From positions 1-16,135 of the forward strand of contig CAJNBP010000023.1 in the NCBI GenBank assembly GCA_905221035.1: DNA of 16,135 bases, in the 5' to 3' direction. Numbering within the stretch: position 1 is the stretch's first letter; every line of letters begins with the position of its first letter. The DNA comes from a bacterium. Its GTDB lineage: Bacteria; Bacillota; Bacilli; Lactobacillales; Streptococcaceae. The notes below the pieces were generated by a model, which was not told the DNA's origin, did not search any database, and saw only the letters and a list, made by a program, of their open reading frames with translations. This document shows positions 1-9,318 of this stretch, in pieces. Made by a program: the position numbers and the translations under genes.

Positions 1-1769
1 ACTTTGCCTGGCTTACTTCCTGGTTTACTTGTGTCTGGTTGTTCTGACCAGCTATAGTTTGTTCCTGCTGGTAAGTCGTTTGTATTAATGCTTGTTTCTG
101 GATTTGGTACTTCGTTGTGACGAACTGTTTGGTTCGGTTCTTTTGCCGTTGGATTGAACGTATCTTTTTGTTCTTTGACCGTAATTGGCACTGTAACTTC
201 ATCGGTAGTTCCGTCTGGATAATGGACTAAGGCTACACTTGGATGACTGCCTGGTGTGTTCACAACTGGCGTGTCTTTCCATGTTACAGTTGTTCCGCTT
301 GGTAAACCTGTCTTGTCTACACTATCTTCTGCCTTTGGCACAGTTCCGTTATCTACCGTTTGTGGTTTCGGTTGTGGATCGTAATCATCTTTTTGTGGCG
401 TTACTTCAACCGTTACCATTACTTCCTCTGTACTCTTGTCTGGGTAGGTGATTAATACTTTCCCTGATTTACTTCCTGGAGTTGTATTGGTATCTGGTTT
501 TTCTACCCATGTGTAGGTTGTACCTTTTGGTAGGTTGTCTGTATTGATACTTCCTTCTGCGCTTGGCTCACTGCCGTGTTTAGCTGTTGGAGCTGGAGCT
601 TTTGCCGTTGGGTTAAACGTATCTTTTTGTTCTTTCACCGTAATTGGCACTGTGACTTCATCAACTGTTCCGTCTGGATAAGTGACTAAGGCTACACTTG
701 GATGACTGCCTGGTGTGCTGACATCTGGTGTCGTCTTCCATGTGACTCTTGTTCCATCTGGTAAACCTGTCTTATCTACACTGTCTTCTGCCTTTGGTAC
801 TGTCCCGTTATCCATCGTTTGTGGTTTCGGTTGTGGATCGTAATCATCTTTTTGTGGCGTTACTTCAACCGTTACCGTCACTTCCTCTGTACTCTTGTCT
901 GGGTAGGTGATTAATACTTTCCCTGGTTTGTTTCCTGGTGTTGTATTGGTATCTGGTTTTTCTACCCATGTGTAGGTTGTACCTTTTGGCAGATTGTCTG
1001 TGTTAATACTTCCTTCTGCGCTTGGGTCACTGCCGTGTTTTGCAGTTGGAGCTGGATCTTTTGCCGTTGGGTTGAACGTATCTTTTTGTTCCTTAACCGT
1101 GATTGGCACTGTAACCTCATCTTCCGTTCCATCTGGATAAGTGACTAAGGCTACACTTGGATGATCTCCTGGTGTATTCACAACTGGCGTGTCTTTCCAT
1201 GTGACTCTTGTTCCGCTTGGTAAGCCGGTCTTATCTATACTGTCTTCTGCATTTGGCTCTGTTCCGTTATCCACGGTTTGTGGTTTTGGCTGTGGATCGT
1301 AATCGTCTTTTTGTGGCGTTACGTTTACTGTTACACTCACTTCTTCCGTACTCTTATCTGGATATGTGATTAATACTTTTCCTGTCTTACTTCCTGGTTT
1401 ACTTGTGTCTGGTTGTTCTGACCAGCTATAGTTTGTTCCTGCTGGTAAGTCGTTTGTATTAATACTTTTCTCTGGATTTGGTACTTCGTTGTGACGAACA
1501 GTTTGGTTCGGTTCTTTTGCAGTTGGGTTGAACGTATCTTTTTGTTCTTTCACCGTAATTGGGACTGTCACTTCATCGACTGTTCCGTCCGGATAGGTGA
1601 CTAAGGCTACGGTTGGATGACTTCCTGGGGTACTTACCTCTGGATTTGTCTTCCATGTAACTCTTGTACCTTCTGGTAAGCCTGTTTTGTTTACACTTGT
1701 TTCTGGATCTGGTACGTATCCATTGTCCACTTCTTGAGGGATTCCAGTTGGTTTGTATTTTTCACGCAT
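1..1769 (-). repeat. Tandem Rib-domain array, two types alternating with 459 bp period
   Basis: After one lead-in Rib domain (1551-1769), type A and type B Rib domains alternate: A 1320-1550, B 1095-1319, A 861-1094, B 636-860, A 402-635, B 177-401, A 1-176 (cut by the edge). Type A begins KEQKDTFNPTA (77-78 residues) and type B begins TPQKDDYDPQPKPQ (75 residues). Landmarks repeat at 161/620/1079/1535 (A) and 381/840/1299 (B), a 459-base period with one 456. DNA identity between copies is very high over long stretches, so the copy number is likely variable between strains and at risk in short-read assembly. Confidence 0.9.
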
Positions 1770-4700
1770 TGATGAAATTGTTATATTCACCAATTTCGAT
1801 GTAGAGTTTCCTGCTTTATCTCTAGCTATTATCGTTACACCATGCATTACATTATCAGAATCAATTTTCGGTACTTCTCTAACACCCTCTTTGAACACAA
1901 TTGTTCCAGAAGCTTGATCAAAGGTTAAGAATGAAGGCATATTTCTTACTTCAATCGTGGCAATTCCACTCCCATTTGCATTATCTTTTGCCTCAACCTT
2001 CATAGGAGGTAATGTTTTATCTAAAGCCGTCATTCCCCAGTTTGTATTTTCTGCTGGTGTTTGAATTGTTGGATCCGTAACATCTTTAACTTTCAATGGA
2101 ATTGTAACGTCTTGTTCTGAACCATCAATATACGTTACTTTTGCTTGTATTGTTTGATCTCCATATGCCTCAGTGTTAATTGTTGTTTTTGATTCAACTG
2201 TTGCAATTTTGGCATTTCCACTCTCACCTTGCGCATTTGTCGCAGTTACTGCTCCTTTTAACATTTCTGGAGTAACTGATACATTTTGATTTACTTCAAT
2301 TTGTGTTCCAGTCGCTGTAAAATCTTCACTCACTTTTCTTACCGTTACATTTACTGTCACTACATCTTTTGAACCATCTGGATAAGTAATTTCGACTTCA
2401 CCAGTTGTTGCACCAGGTATGTTAACTACAGGTGGAGTTTTCCATGTTACCTTGGTTCCATCTGGTAATCCTGCTTTATCAACACTTGCATTAGGATCTG
2501 GAACTTGTCCATAACCTGTATTTTGTGGAATTGACGTTGGATTTTTCTTAGCGCTTATCGAAGATACAGTAATTTTTGCTGCACGTTCATTGAAGTTTCC
2601 AGCGTTATCTTCTGCTCGAATGTTTAAAGTAAATTCTTGACTTGGTGTATTCTCAGCTAGTTTTTCTACTGTTTGTTTTCCTGATTTGAATTTAATAGCG
2701 TTAGTTGTACTATCATATTCTAAGTAATCAGGCAATCCAGTCACCGTGACGTTTTTAATTCCACTACCGTTTGCATTATCTTCTGCTTCAATCTTCATAG
2801 GAGGCAATGTTTTATCTAAAGCAGTCATCTCCCAGTTTGTATTTTCCGCCGGTGCTGAGATAGTTGGTTTCGTCACGTCTTTAACTTTCAATGGAATCGT
2901 CACTTCTTTGGTTGTTCCATCTTTGAAAGTTACTGTGGCAGTAATGTTTTGCTCACCATAATTAGCTGTGCTGATTTCAGGTGCTGTAACTGTTGAAATT
3001 TTATCTGTTCCATTCACATTTCCTACTGTTGAAGTTGCGGTTACTTTAGCTTTTAAGTCATCATTTGTTACTGGAGTATTTTGATTTACTACAATTGGTG
3101 TTCCACTCACTTCATATTCTGAACTTAATTCTTTTACTGTAACTTTTACATCTACTGTATCTTTTGAACCGTCTTTATAGGTTACTTCTACTACTCCGTC
3201 CTTTTCTCCAGGTCCATTTGTCGTTACTGGTGTCGTTTTCCAAGCGTAACTTGTTCCTTCTGGTAAGCCTGTTTGATTCACGCTGGTTCCTGCATCTGGA
3301 GTTTCACCATAGCTAACTGTTTGTTTTTGAGTGTTTGGAGTTGCATCATATTTGGTAGTCATTGATTTCACAGTAATTGTTACGTTTGTTATTGTTTCGT
3401 TTCCTGCGTTATCTACAACTGTAATAGTTATATTATGAGGTTGTTCATTAGTCCCTTCAGGTAAACTTGGTACACCCGACACTCCTGCTTTGAACTGAAT
3501 CTTCTTAGTTGACTCATTATATTCTAAGAAATCTGGTAAGCCTGTAACAGTCGTTGTCTTAACTCCACTTCCTCCAGTATTGTCTTCGCTTATTACAGAG
3601 ATTTCTGGGTTTGATCCTTCTACTGCGATTAAGTTCCAGTTTTGTCCGTTCGTTGGTGATTGGATTGTTGGTTTAGTTACATCTTTGACTTTCAATGGAA
3701 TTGTCACTTCTTTGGTTGTTCCATCTTTGAAAGTTACAGTTGCACTAATAGTTTGATTGCCATAGCTAGCTGTGCTGATTTCAGGTGCTGTAACTGTTGA
3801 AATCTTATCTGTTCCATTCGCATTGCCTACTGTTGAAGTTGCGGTTACTTTAGCTTTTAAGTCATCATTTGTTACTGGAGTATTTTGATTAACTTCGATT
3901 GGTGATCCCGTTACGTTATACTCGTCACTTAATTTGCTTACATTTACTGTCACTTCAACTGTATCTTTGCTTCCATCTGGATAAGTTACTTCAGCCAATC
4001 CTGTAGTAGTTCCTGGTACTGTAACTGCTGGTGGTGTTTTCCACGTTACCATTGTTCCATCTGGTAATCCTGCTTTATCAACACTTGCATTAGGATCTGG
4101 AACTTGTCCATAACCTGTATTTTGTGGAATTGGCGTTGGAGTATTCTTCGCACTCATTGAAGATACAGTGATTCTCGCTGCTCTTTCACTGACATTCCCT
4201 GCATTATCTTCTGCTCGAATGTTTAAAGTAAATTCACGACTCGGTGTATTTTCTGGTAGTTTTTCTACTGCATCTTTTCCAGATTTGAATTTAATAGTAT
4301 TATTCGTACTATCATATTCTAGATAATCAGGTAATCCTGTCACACTGACGTTTTTAATTCCACTTCCATTGGCATTATCTTCCGCTCTTACTTCCATATT
4401 TGGTAGAGCTTTATCTAATGCTGTCATTTCCCAGTTTGTATTTTCTGCTGGAGCTGAAATAGTTGGTTTCGTCACGTCTTTAACTTTCAACGGAATCGTC
4501 ACTTCTTTGGTTGTTCCATCTTTGAAAGTTACTGTGGCGTTAATAGTTTGCTCACCATAATTAGCTGTATTGATTGTAGGGGCCGTCACTGTCGAAATCT
4601 TATCTGTTCCATTTACATTTCCTACTGTTGAAGTTGCGGTTACTTCAGCTTTTAAGTCATCGTTTGTTACTGAAGTGTTTTGATTTACTTCGATTTGGGC

Positions 4701-7700
4701 ACCTGTAACATTATACTCATCACTTAACTTACGCACTTTTATCGTCGCAGTTACTTCATCTACTGAATCGTCTGGATAAGTAACTGTTACTACAGAGGTT
4801 TTATCCCCAGGCTTACTCGTATCTGGTGTTGTCTTCCATGCATATCGTGTATCACCTGGCAAACCTTCTGTATTCACACTTGTTTTCGGATTAGGTGTTT
4901 CTCCATGACTCAATTCTTGAACAGTCGTATTTGCTTGTGGATTGTATTTCTCAGCCATTGATATTTGACGAATTTGAATATTTCTTTCACTTCTATTTCC
5001 AGCATTATCTTCCACAACAAATGTCACATTTCTTGTAGTACGACTAATTCCAGATAATTTTGGAACTTCTCGTTCTCCATCTTGGAAAACGATGCTACTA
5101 GTTGCTTTATCATACTTCAAGAAACTTGGTAAATTCATTGGGACAATACTCTTTATTCCACTCCCTCCAGGATTATCGGCAACTGCTATTTTAATCGAAG
5201 GAAATGTCTTATCTAAAGATGTTACTTCCCATAATTGACCTTCTGTTGGCATTGTAATCGTTGGAGCAGTTTTATCGTTAACTTCCAACGGAATCGTCAC
5301 TGAATCTGTCGTGTCGTCTAAATACGTCACTGTTGCTCTAATTGTTTGTGTACCAGCATTTACAGTAGTGATTGTACCTACAGGAGTAACAGATTTAACT
5401 TTGTTATTACCATTATTACTAATAGTTACTGCTGTTTTCAAGTCATCATTTGAGACAGGAGCATTTTGGTTTCTAACAATTGTATTCCCTGTAGGGGCAT
5501 ATTCGTCGCTTAACTTACGTACCGCTACTGTTATATTCACGGTATCTTTTGAAGTATCTGGATAAGTGACTTCTACTACCCCAGATTTATTTCCAGGACT
5601 TGATGTGTCTGGTTTTATTTTCCAAGCGTATGTTGTTCCAGATGGTAAACCTGTTTTATTAACACTTGCTTCTGCACTTGGTTCAGCTCTATAACTTACT
5701 GTTTGTGTTTGTGGATTCGCAACTGCTGTATATTTGAATGTTTGTGGTTTCCATACAAAACGAACACGTCCTGATGCTCCCGTATCATTCGCATGTCCTA
5801 CATGTTCATAGTTCGCATTACCACTTGGATCTTCTACATATAAATAGCGTGTAATAGATTTTTCGCTTGTGAATGGTTGATTATTAATATTTCCACTAAC
5901 TGTTATCGTTCCCGGTTGATTATTTGTTGCAGTCGTATCTGACTTAATCTTAGTAGCTGTTAAATACAATCCATTAGGACTTCCACCGCCCAGATAACTA
6001 TTATCTTCTGTTCCTAATCCCTGCCTATTTTCTGATGGAAAAGCTAAATAAGCACTGGATATTTTCCCAGAATTATCTTTTACTTTAATACTAATATTAT
6101 TTTCTTCATGTGAATAGACATATATTTCTTGTTTACTAGCATCACTATAAGGAATTTCTACTGTAGGTTTGATTTTATCTTTTGAATCTACTAATTGCGT
6201 ACCTGGTATTTGATGACTAAATCCAGAGATAGGATCAGTGACTGTTGCAGTTCCATTACTTGTCACTTCAACATTTTTACCACTATTTACCGCTTGAACT
6301 TTAGCTTTTACCTCTTTAATTTCTTCAGGAGTTAAGTTAGTTGTTTTAGTAACGAGTGTTATTGCTGGAACGACAGGTATAAAATCTTTATAGGTTACCT
6401 GTTTTGGATCACTAGGCTGAGAAATATTTCCCGCCTCATCAATAGCCTTAGCTATAATATTTCCAGCTGGCAAATCTAAAGTTGGTTCAATAGTTACCTT
6501 TCCTCGCTCATCAGCAGTTTTTTCTCCAATTTTTCGATTTTTCGAATCGTAAATTTCTACTTTTGCTTTTGATTCTGAACTAATAACAATCGGGGTTCTA
6601 GTTCCCGCTTTTTCTAATAAAGGTGTTTCTATTATTGGTTTTGCAGGTGCCGTATTATCTAAAATAACATTACCATCTAATCTAGCTTCCCATTTTTGTA
6701 CTGACCCTTTTCCTTGGTGATTGTATGTAATATTCCCGTTATTTGCAACTGTTACTTCAGACTTATTAATACCAGGATTAGCTTTTTCATAGGCTATTTT
6801 AACTCTTTCCTTGTCTTCAGGAGTTAGGTTATTTACATTTTTTACTGGAACTTTCTCAAATCTATTTGATATTACATACTCATTTACTTCATTAGAAGAT
6901 CGAATTCCTGAACTTACTGTAATATCTTTATTTTCCGCTAATACTTGAATTCTATCTAAAACTTCAAATCTATTTCCTGTAGGTAATCCTAACGTTATAC
7001 TTCCATTTGAATTTTGTGTGATAGTTACATTTGCTGCATTTTCAAGAGTTCTATAGCGACCATTCGCTTCTTTTTCAAGCTTAACTTTTTTACCTTGAAT
7101 AGTTGAAGTAATAATATCTGTTCTACCATTTGGAGTTAATGTTATGCTAGTTGTACCGTGTAAAGGTTGTTGAACATTAATATCATTGGGTCTTGGTACA
7201 GTAGCTTGTTTTACAATACTAGGTTCTGCAGTATTATTACGACTATCTGTTGCCTTAGCAATTACATTTCCATTAGGGATTGTTCTTGTAGGATTAATAG
7301 TTACATGACCACTTAAATCAGCTATTCCTTGACCTAATTCATTTCCTGAATGATCATATAACCTTACTGTTGAACCCGGATCTGCAGACACAGTTATCGA
7401 AGTTTTAACATCCGCCTTATCTATTAACGAAGTTTCGATTACTGGTCTTTTTTGAATTGTATAAGATGAAGCCACCTTATCAATTGAATTATCAGGATAA
7501 GTAATTGTAACATTTCCTTTTGCGTCTACAGAATAATTAGCATCATCTAATAATTTTCTATAGGCTGTATCTGTATATGTTGTACTATTTTTCTTTTTGA
7601 TAGCAGCTATAATTTTTTCTTTTTCTGATTGACTGACGTTATTTGGATTTTCAACTGTTATCTTCTCTCCGATGGATACGTCATATTTTTTTGATAATGA

Positions 7701-9248
7701 AAGAACTGTAATATCTAATTGAACCGTTTTGGTTACAGAAGGATTATCCCTTCCCACTCTACCTGCTTTTGCCTTTCCTATTACTCCATATAGGAACCCC
7801 TTAGTTCCTTCAGGTTGAGTTAAAGAAATCGTTCCCTTTGTATATGCAGTCAAAAGATTTGTTTTGGCTGTACCTGCCGAAGCTCTAAATTCTCCTGTAT
7901 GATTCACTCCAGGGAATGAATACGGATCATTCGCTATCCAGAATTTCTCCACTGCATTAGAAGCCGCCTGTATAGTAACATCAACAGTATCTCCACGATA
8001 TGCAATTATGTTGGATTTATTAATTAAAATTTGCGTATTTGTAGGTTGAGTTGGTTTCTCGTGTTTTGCAGGTCCCACCCCTATTCTCAAACGAGTCACA
8101 TTTACAGGGCTACTTTTTTCTGATTCTTGACCTCCTACTGGAGTCGCTGTAGCCTTAATTTCTCCTTCCGGTAAACTATTTCTTGGATGAACAATTGCCA
8201 CACCTTGAGTATTTGCAACAGCTTCACCAATTAAGACATCATTACCATCATAAAGCTTAACTGTTGATCCTACTGGTGCATTTACTGTTACATCAGAAAT
8301 ACTACTAGCTTTACCGTTAAGATTATTTTGAATACTTGGAGTGGTAGTTACTGTACTTCGATTAGTTCCACTAACTCTGGTACCACTCTCCCCCTTACCA
8401 TCAATCGTTTTCCCGTTGCGTGGGTCACGTTTTCCAGAATGCGCTCGAGTTACTCTATTAGCCACTTTGTTGCGGAGGCTTTTCGCCTCATTTAGAGCAC
8501 CATCAACTTCACTATCAGTGGATTTTTCCTCAGACAAATCACCAAATGCTTGAAGAGATTTGCTTTCAGATTCACTAAATTCATAACTAATTTCTCCTGC
8601 TAATTGGTTAATTTCTGAGACAAGAGCCTGAACCTTGGCAATCTTTTCTGTTAAAAGATTTTTCTTTTCATCACTATCGTTTTCTTTATCTGCTTGCTTT
8701 TCTTTTTTGTCTATGTCGTTGCTTTTCTCTTCCAGTTGGGCAAATGAGTCCGACAAAACTTGAACTTCTTTATCTATCTCATCCTGACTAGCACCTGCCT
8801 TATCCAAGACTGCTTGCGCACGCGACAAAGAGAGATTAAGATTTTCAACTGATTTGACTGTTTTAGTCTGTAAATTAGTGTTCCTAATCTTTTCAATTAA
8901 TTCATTTAAAGCAGTTTTATTCACAGTTTTGACTGTATTCTCTACAGCCTTTTCAACACTTTTATCTTCTTGCACATTTTCAGAAATCTTATCTGATTCT
9001 TTAACATGATTTTCTACCTGTGGATGATTTTCCACATCGTTTGGAACCTTTTCACTATTCGGATCTTCATCTTTAGCTTTAGTTGAATCATTCAGAGACG
9101 CAACCATTTCATCAGCATGAACAAGATGTGGATTCTGTATCATTACTGCTCCTGTAGCCAAAAAAAGAGTGCACCCAAAAAGAAAATGCTTCCCTTTCTT
9201 TATCATCCGCCAATTCTTTTGATTGACTCCTTTTCGATTAAAAAACAT
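1..9248 (-). CDS. Giant repeat-rich cell-surface adhesin (5' part; runs off left edge)
   Basis: The ATG at 9248 follows GAGGAG with a 6-base gap, and the frame stays open for 3,082 codons to the edge, so the stop and any LPXTG anchor are not seen. I checked the frame at both ends and at internal points and found no shift. Residues 1-45 look like a secretion signal (KKGKH, then a hydrophobic core ending VHA/DE). Residues ~46-300 are charged and helical with a FIVAR-like segment (~110-175). Residues ~303-1170 mix Ig-like and helix-plus-strand modules. From ~1171 come five composite units of Rib, long Rib-like and He_PIG-like domains (each ending near DNAGN), then eight tandem Rib domains. Rib and Ig arrays are known stalks of streptococcal wall-anchored adhesins; the ligand cannot be told from sequence. 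Export, wall anchoring and host or interbacterial binding are inferred. It is transcribed away from the reductase remnant. Confidence 0.93.
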   Translation of the reverse strand, partial: MFFNRKGVNQKNWRMIKKGKHFLFGCTLFLATGAVMIQNPHLVHADEMVASLNDSTKAKDEDPNSEKVPNDVENHPQVENHVKESDKISENVQEDKSVEKAVENTVKTVNKTALNELIEKIRNTNLQTKTVKSVENLNLSLSRAQAVLDKAGASQDEIDKEVQVLSDSFAQLEEKSNDIDKKEKQADKENDSDEKKNLLTEKIAKVQALVSEINQLAGEISYEFSESESKSLQAFGDLSEEKSTDSEVDGALNEAKSLRNKVANRVTRAHSGKRDPRNGKTIDGKGESGTRVSGTNRSTVTTTPSIQNNLNGKASSISDVTVNAPVGSTVKLYDGNDVLIGEAVANTQGVAIVHPRNSLPEGEIKATATPVGGQESEKSSPVNVTRLRIGVGPAKHEKPTQPTNTQILINKSNIIAYRGDTVDVTIQAASNAVEKFWIANDPYSFPGVNHTGEFRASAGTAKTNLLTAYTKGTISLTQPEGTKGFLYGVIGKAKAGRVGRDNPSVTKTVQLDITVLSLSKKYDVSIGEKITVENPNNVSQSEKEKIIAAIKKKNSTTYTDTAYRKLLDDANYSVDAKGNVTITYPDNSIDKVASSYTIQKRPVIETSLIDKADVKTSITVSADPGSTVRLYDHSGNELGQGIADLSGHVTINPTRTIPNGNVIAKATDSRNNTAEPSIVKQATVPRPNDINVQQPLHGTTSITLTPNGRTDIITSTIQGKKVKLEKEANGRYRTLENAANVTITQNSNGSITLGLPTGNRFEVLDRIQVLAENKDITVSSGIRSSNEVNEYVISNRFEKVPVKNVNNLTPEDKERVKIAYEKANPGINKSEVTVANNGNITYNHQGKGSVQKWEARLDGNVILDNTAPAKPIIETPLLEKAGTRTPIVISSESKAKVEIYDSKNRKIGEKTADERGKVTIEPTLDLPAGNIIAKAIDEAGNISQPSDPKQVTYKDFIPVVPAITLVTKTTNLTPEEIKEVKAKVQAVNSGKNVEVTSNGTATVTDPISGFSHQIPGTQLVDSKDKIKPTVEIPYSDASKQEIYVYSHEENNISIKVKDNSGKISSAYLAFPSENRQGLGTEDNSYLGGGSPNGLYLTATKIKSDTTATNNQPGTITVSGNINNQPFTSEKSITRYLYVEDPSGNANYEHVGHANDTGASGRVRFVWKPQTFKYTAVANPQTQTVSYRAEPSAEASVNKTGLPSGTTYAWKIKPDTSSPGNKSGVVEVTYPDTSKDTVNITVAVRKLSDEYAPTGNTIVRNQNAPVSNDDLKTAVTISNNGNNKVKSVTPVGTITTVNAGTQTIRATVTYLDDTTDSVTIPLEVNDKTAPTITMPTEGQLWEVTSLDKTFPSIKIAVADNPGGSGIKSIVPMNLPSFLKYDKATSSIVFQDGEREVPKLSGISRTTRNVTFVVEDNAGNRSERNIQIRQISMAEKYNPQANTTVQELSHGETPNPKTSVNTEGLPGDTRYAWKTTPDTSKPGDKTSVVTVTYPDDSVDEVTATIKVRKLSDEYNVTGAQIEVNQNTSVTNDDLKAEVTATSTVGNVNGTDKISTVTAPTINTANYGEQTINATVTFKDGTTKEVTIPLKVKDVTKPTISAPAENTNWEMTALDKALPNMEVRAEDNANGSGIKNVSVTGLPDYLEYDSTNNTIKFKSGKDAVEKLPENTPSREFTLNIRAEDNAGNVSERAARITVSSMSAKNTPTPIPQNTGYGQVPDPNASVDKAGLPDGTMVTWKTPPAVTVPGTTTGLAEVTYPDGSKDTVEVTVNVSKLSDEYNVTGSPIEVNQNTPVTNDDLKAKVTATSTVGNANGTDKISTVTAPEISTASYGNQTISATVTFKDGTTKEVTIPLKVKDVTKPTIQSPTNGQNWNLIAVEGSNPEISVISEDNTGGSGVKTTTVTGLPDFLEYNESTKKIQFKAGVSGVPSLPEGTNEQPHNITITVVDNAGNETITNVTITVKSMTTKYDATPNTQKQTVSYGETPDAGTSVNQTGLPEGTSYAWKTTPVTTNGPGEKDGVVEVTYKDGSKDTVDVKVTVKELSSEYEVSGTPIVVNQNTPVTNDDLKAKVTATSTVGNVNGTDKISTVTAPEISTANYGEQNITATVTFKDGTTKEVTIPLKVKDVTKPTISAPAENTNWEMTALDKTLPPMKIEAEDNANGSGIKNVTVTGLPDYLEYDSTTNAIKFKSGKQTVEKLAENTPSQEFTLNIRAEDNAGNFNERAAKITVSSISAKKNPTSIPQNTGYGQVPDPNASVDKAGLPDGTKVTWKTPPVVNIPGATTGEVEITYPDGSKDVVTVNVTVRKVSEDFTATGTQIEVNQNVSVTPEMLKGAVTATNAQGESGNAKIATVESKTTINTEAYGDQTIQAKVTYIDGSEQDVTIPLKVKDVTDPTIQTPAENTNWGMTALDKTLPPMKVEAKDNANGSGIATIEVRNMPSFLTFDQASGTIVFKEGVREVPKIDSDNVMHGVTIIARDKAGNSTSKLVNITISSMREKYKPTGIPQEVDNGYVPDPETSVNKTGLPEGTRVTWKTNPEVSTPGSHPTVALVTYPDGTVDEVTVPITVKEQKDTFNPTAKEPNQTVRHNEVPNPEKSINTNDLPAGTNYSWSEQPDTSKPGSKTGKVLITYPDKSTEEVSVTVNVTPQKDDYDPQPKPQTVDNGTEPNAEDSIDKTGLPSGTRVTWKDTPVVNTPGDHPSVALVTYPDGTEDEVTVPITVKEQKDTFNPTAKDPAPTAKHGSDPSAEGSINTDNLPKGTTYTWVEKPDTNTTPGNKPGKVLITYPDKSTEEVTVTVEVTPQKDDYDPQPKPQTMDNGTVPKAEDSVDKTGLPDGTRVTWKTTPDVSTPGSHPSVALVTYPDGTVDEVTVPITVKEQKDTFNPTAKAPAPTAKHGSEPSAEGSINTDNLPKGTTYTWVEKPDTNTTPGSKSGKVLITYPDKSTEEVMVTVEVTPQKDDYDPQPKPQTVDNGTVPKAEDSVDKTGLPSGTTVTWKDTPVVNTPGSHPSVALVHYPDGTTDEVTVPITVKEQKDTFNPTAKEPNQTVRHNEVPNPETSINTNDLPAGTNYSWSEQPDTSKPGSKPGK
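1770..5738 (-). repeat. Five ~0.8 kb composite units (Rib + long Rib-like + He_PIG-like)
   Basis: Unit limits, in gene order, are about 5738-4959, 4958-4158, 4157-3363, 3362-2559 and 2558-1770. Each has a Rib domain (~70-75 residues; landmarks G-L-P-x-G-T, W-K-T-x-P, V-T-Y-P-D-x-S), a long Rib-like domain (~85 residues; N-Q-N, NDDLK, TFKDGTTKEVTIPL) and a ~110-125-residue He_PIG/cadherin-like domain (K-P-T-I, GSGI, GLPD-LEY, DNAGN). The same junction recurs at 5269, 4471, 3676, 2872 and 2077, giving spacings of 798, 795, 804 and 795 bases. Units 2 and 4 are much more alike than either is to unit 3. Confidence 0.85.
5741..6175 (-). other. Unique ~145-residue beta-rich domain before the Rib units
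   Basis: Residues ~1025-1170 start after K-P-T-V-E-I-P-Y-S-D and include I-Y-V-Y-S-H-E-E-N, a glycine-rich turn (YLGGGSPNG), T-I-T-V-S-G and E-D-P-S-G-N-A-N-Y-E. The pattern (aromatic EENN strand, SGKI turn, final DPSGN) resembles a domain I associate with large mitis-group surface proteins, but I cannot name its family. It is single-copy in this window and so is a candidate for a function other than spacing. Confidence 0.5.
6388..8345 (-). repeat. Three dispersed Ig-like modules with interleaved helix-plus-strand modules
   Basis: A ~85-residue Ig-like module occurs three times, at about 8090-8345, 7195-7452 and 6388-6648. Shared landmarks are a start like P-x-I-E-T-x-L, then V-x-L-Y-D, G-x-x-x-A-D/N-x-x-G-x-V, and L-P-x-G-x-I-x-A-K-A. 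Copies 2 and 3 are clearly closer to each other than to copy 1. Between and after them a second module recurs (about 7453-7709, 6675-6940, 6200-6365): a short helix (LTPE-type, with Glu/Lys) followed by strands with N-G-x-x-x-V/I-T. Copies are diverged in DNA, so these are old duplications. Confidence 0.65.
8724..8921 (-). other. FIVAR-like helical segment in the adhesin stalk
   Basis: Residues ~110-175 read as a helical repeat: N-K-T-A-L-N-E-L-I, then a run with L-S-R-A-Q-A-V-L, and a second helix ending A-Q-L-E-E-K. This is the pattern of FIVAR modules in Gram-positive surface proteins. It is followed by a very charged Lys/Glu/Asp stretch (to ~200) and a less regular helical stretch ending near RNKVANRVTRA (~259-269), which leads into the Ig-like part. 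Domain naming is by recognition only. Confidence 0.55.
9114..9248 (-). other. Signal peptide of the giant adhesin
   Basis: This covers residues 1-45. A basic N-region (NRKGVNQKNWRMIKKGKH) is followed by a hydrophobic core with FLFGCTLFLATG and a likely cleavage after V-H-A, before D-E. The ATG(G) and the core position resemble long streptococcal YSIRK-type signals, but the canonical YSIRK and GxxS residues are not present, so it is at best a divergent relative. A Cys at residue 26 lies inside the core and has no lipobox context. Confidence 0.75.
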
Positions 9249-9289
9249 AGAGGACTCCTCATTAAACCAAGCAATTATTTTTCCTATAT

Positions 9290-9318
9290 ATTATATTCTA
9301 TTATTCCCACAAATGCAA
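9290..9318 (-). promoter_or_regulatory. Probable promoter of the giant adhesin gene
   Basis: The -10 TATAAT is at 9290-9295 and a weak -35 (TTGCAT) at 9313-9318, with a 17-base spacer. Transcription would start near 9283, giving a short leader of about 35 bases before the ATG at 9248. The ribosome binding site GAGGAG lies at 9255-9260. No operator or riboswitch is evident. Confidence 0.6.

Noticed and set aside
1..1769. Evenly spaced direct repeats that could suggest a CRISPR array
   Set aside because: The period is 459 bases, the whole unit is coding and conserved, and there are no short repeats with unique spacers.
239..8553. Plus-strand ORFs of 60-100 codons inside the adhesin region
   Set aside because: They lie antisense to a continuous 3,082-codon frame, recur wherever the repeats recur, lack ribosome binding sites, and their sequences look like antisense of Val/Thr-rich repeats.
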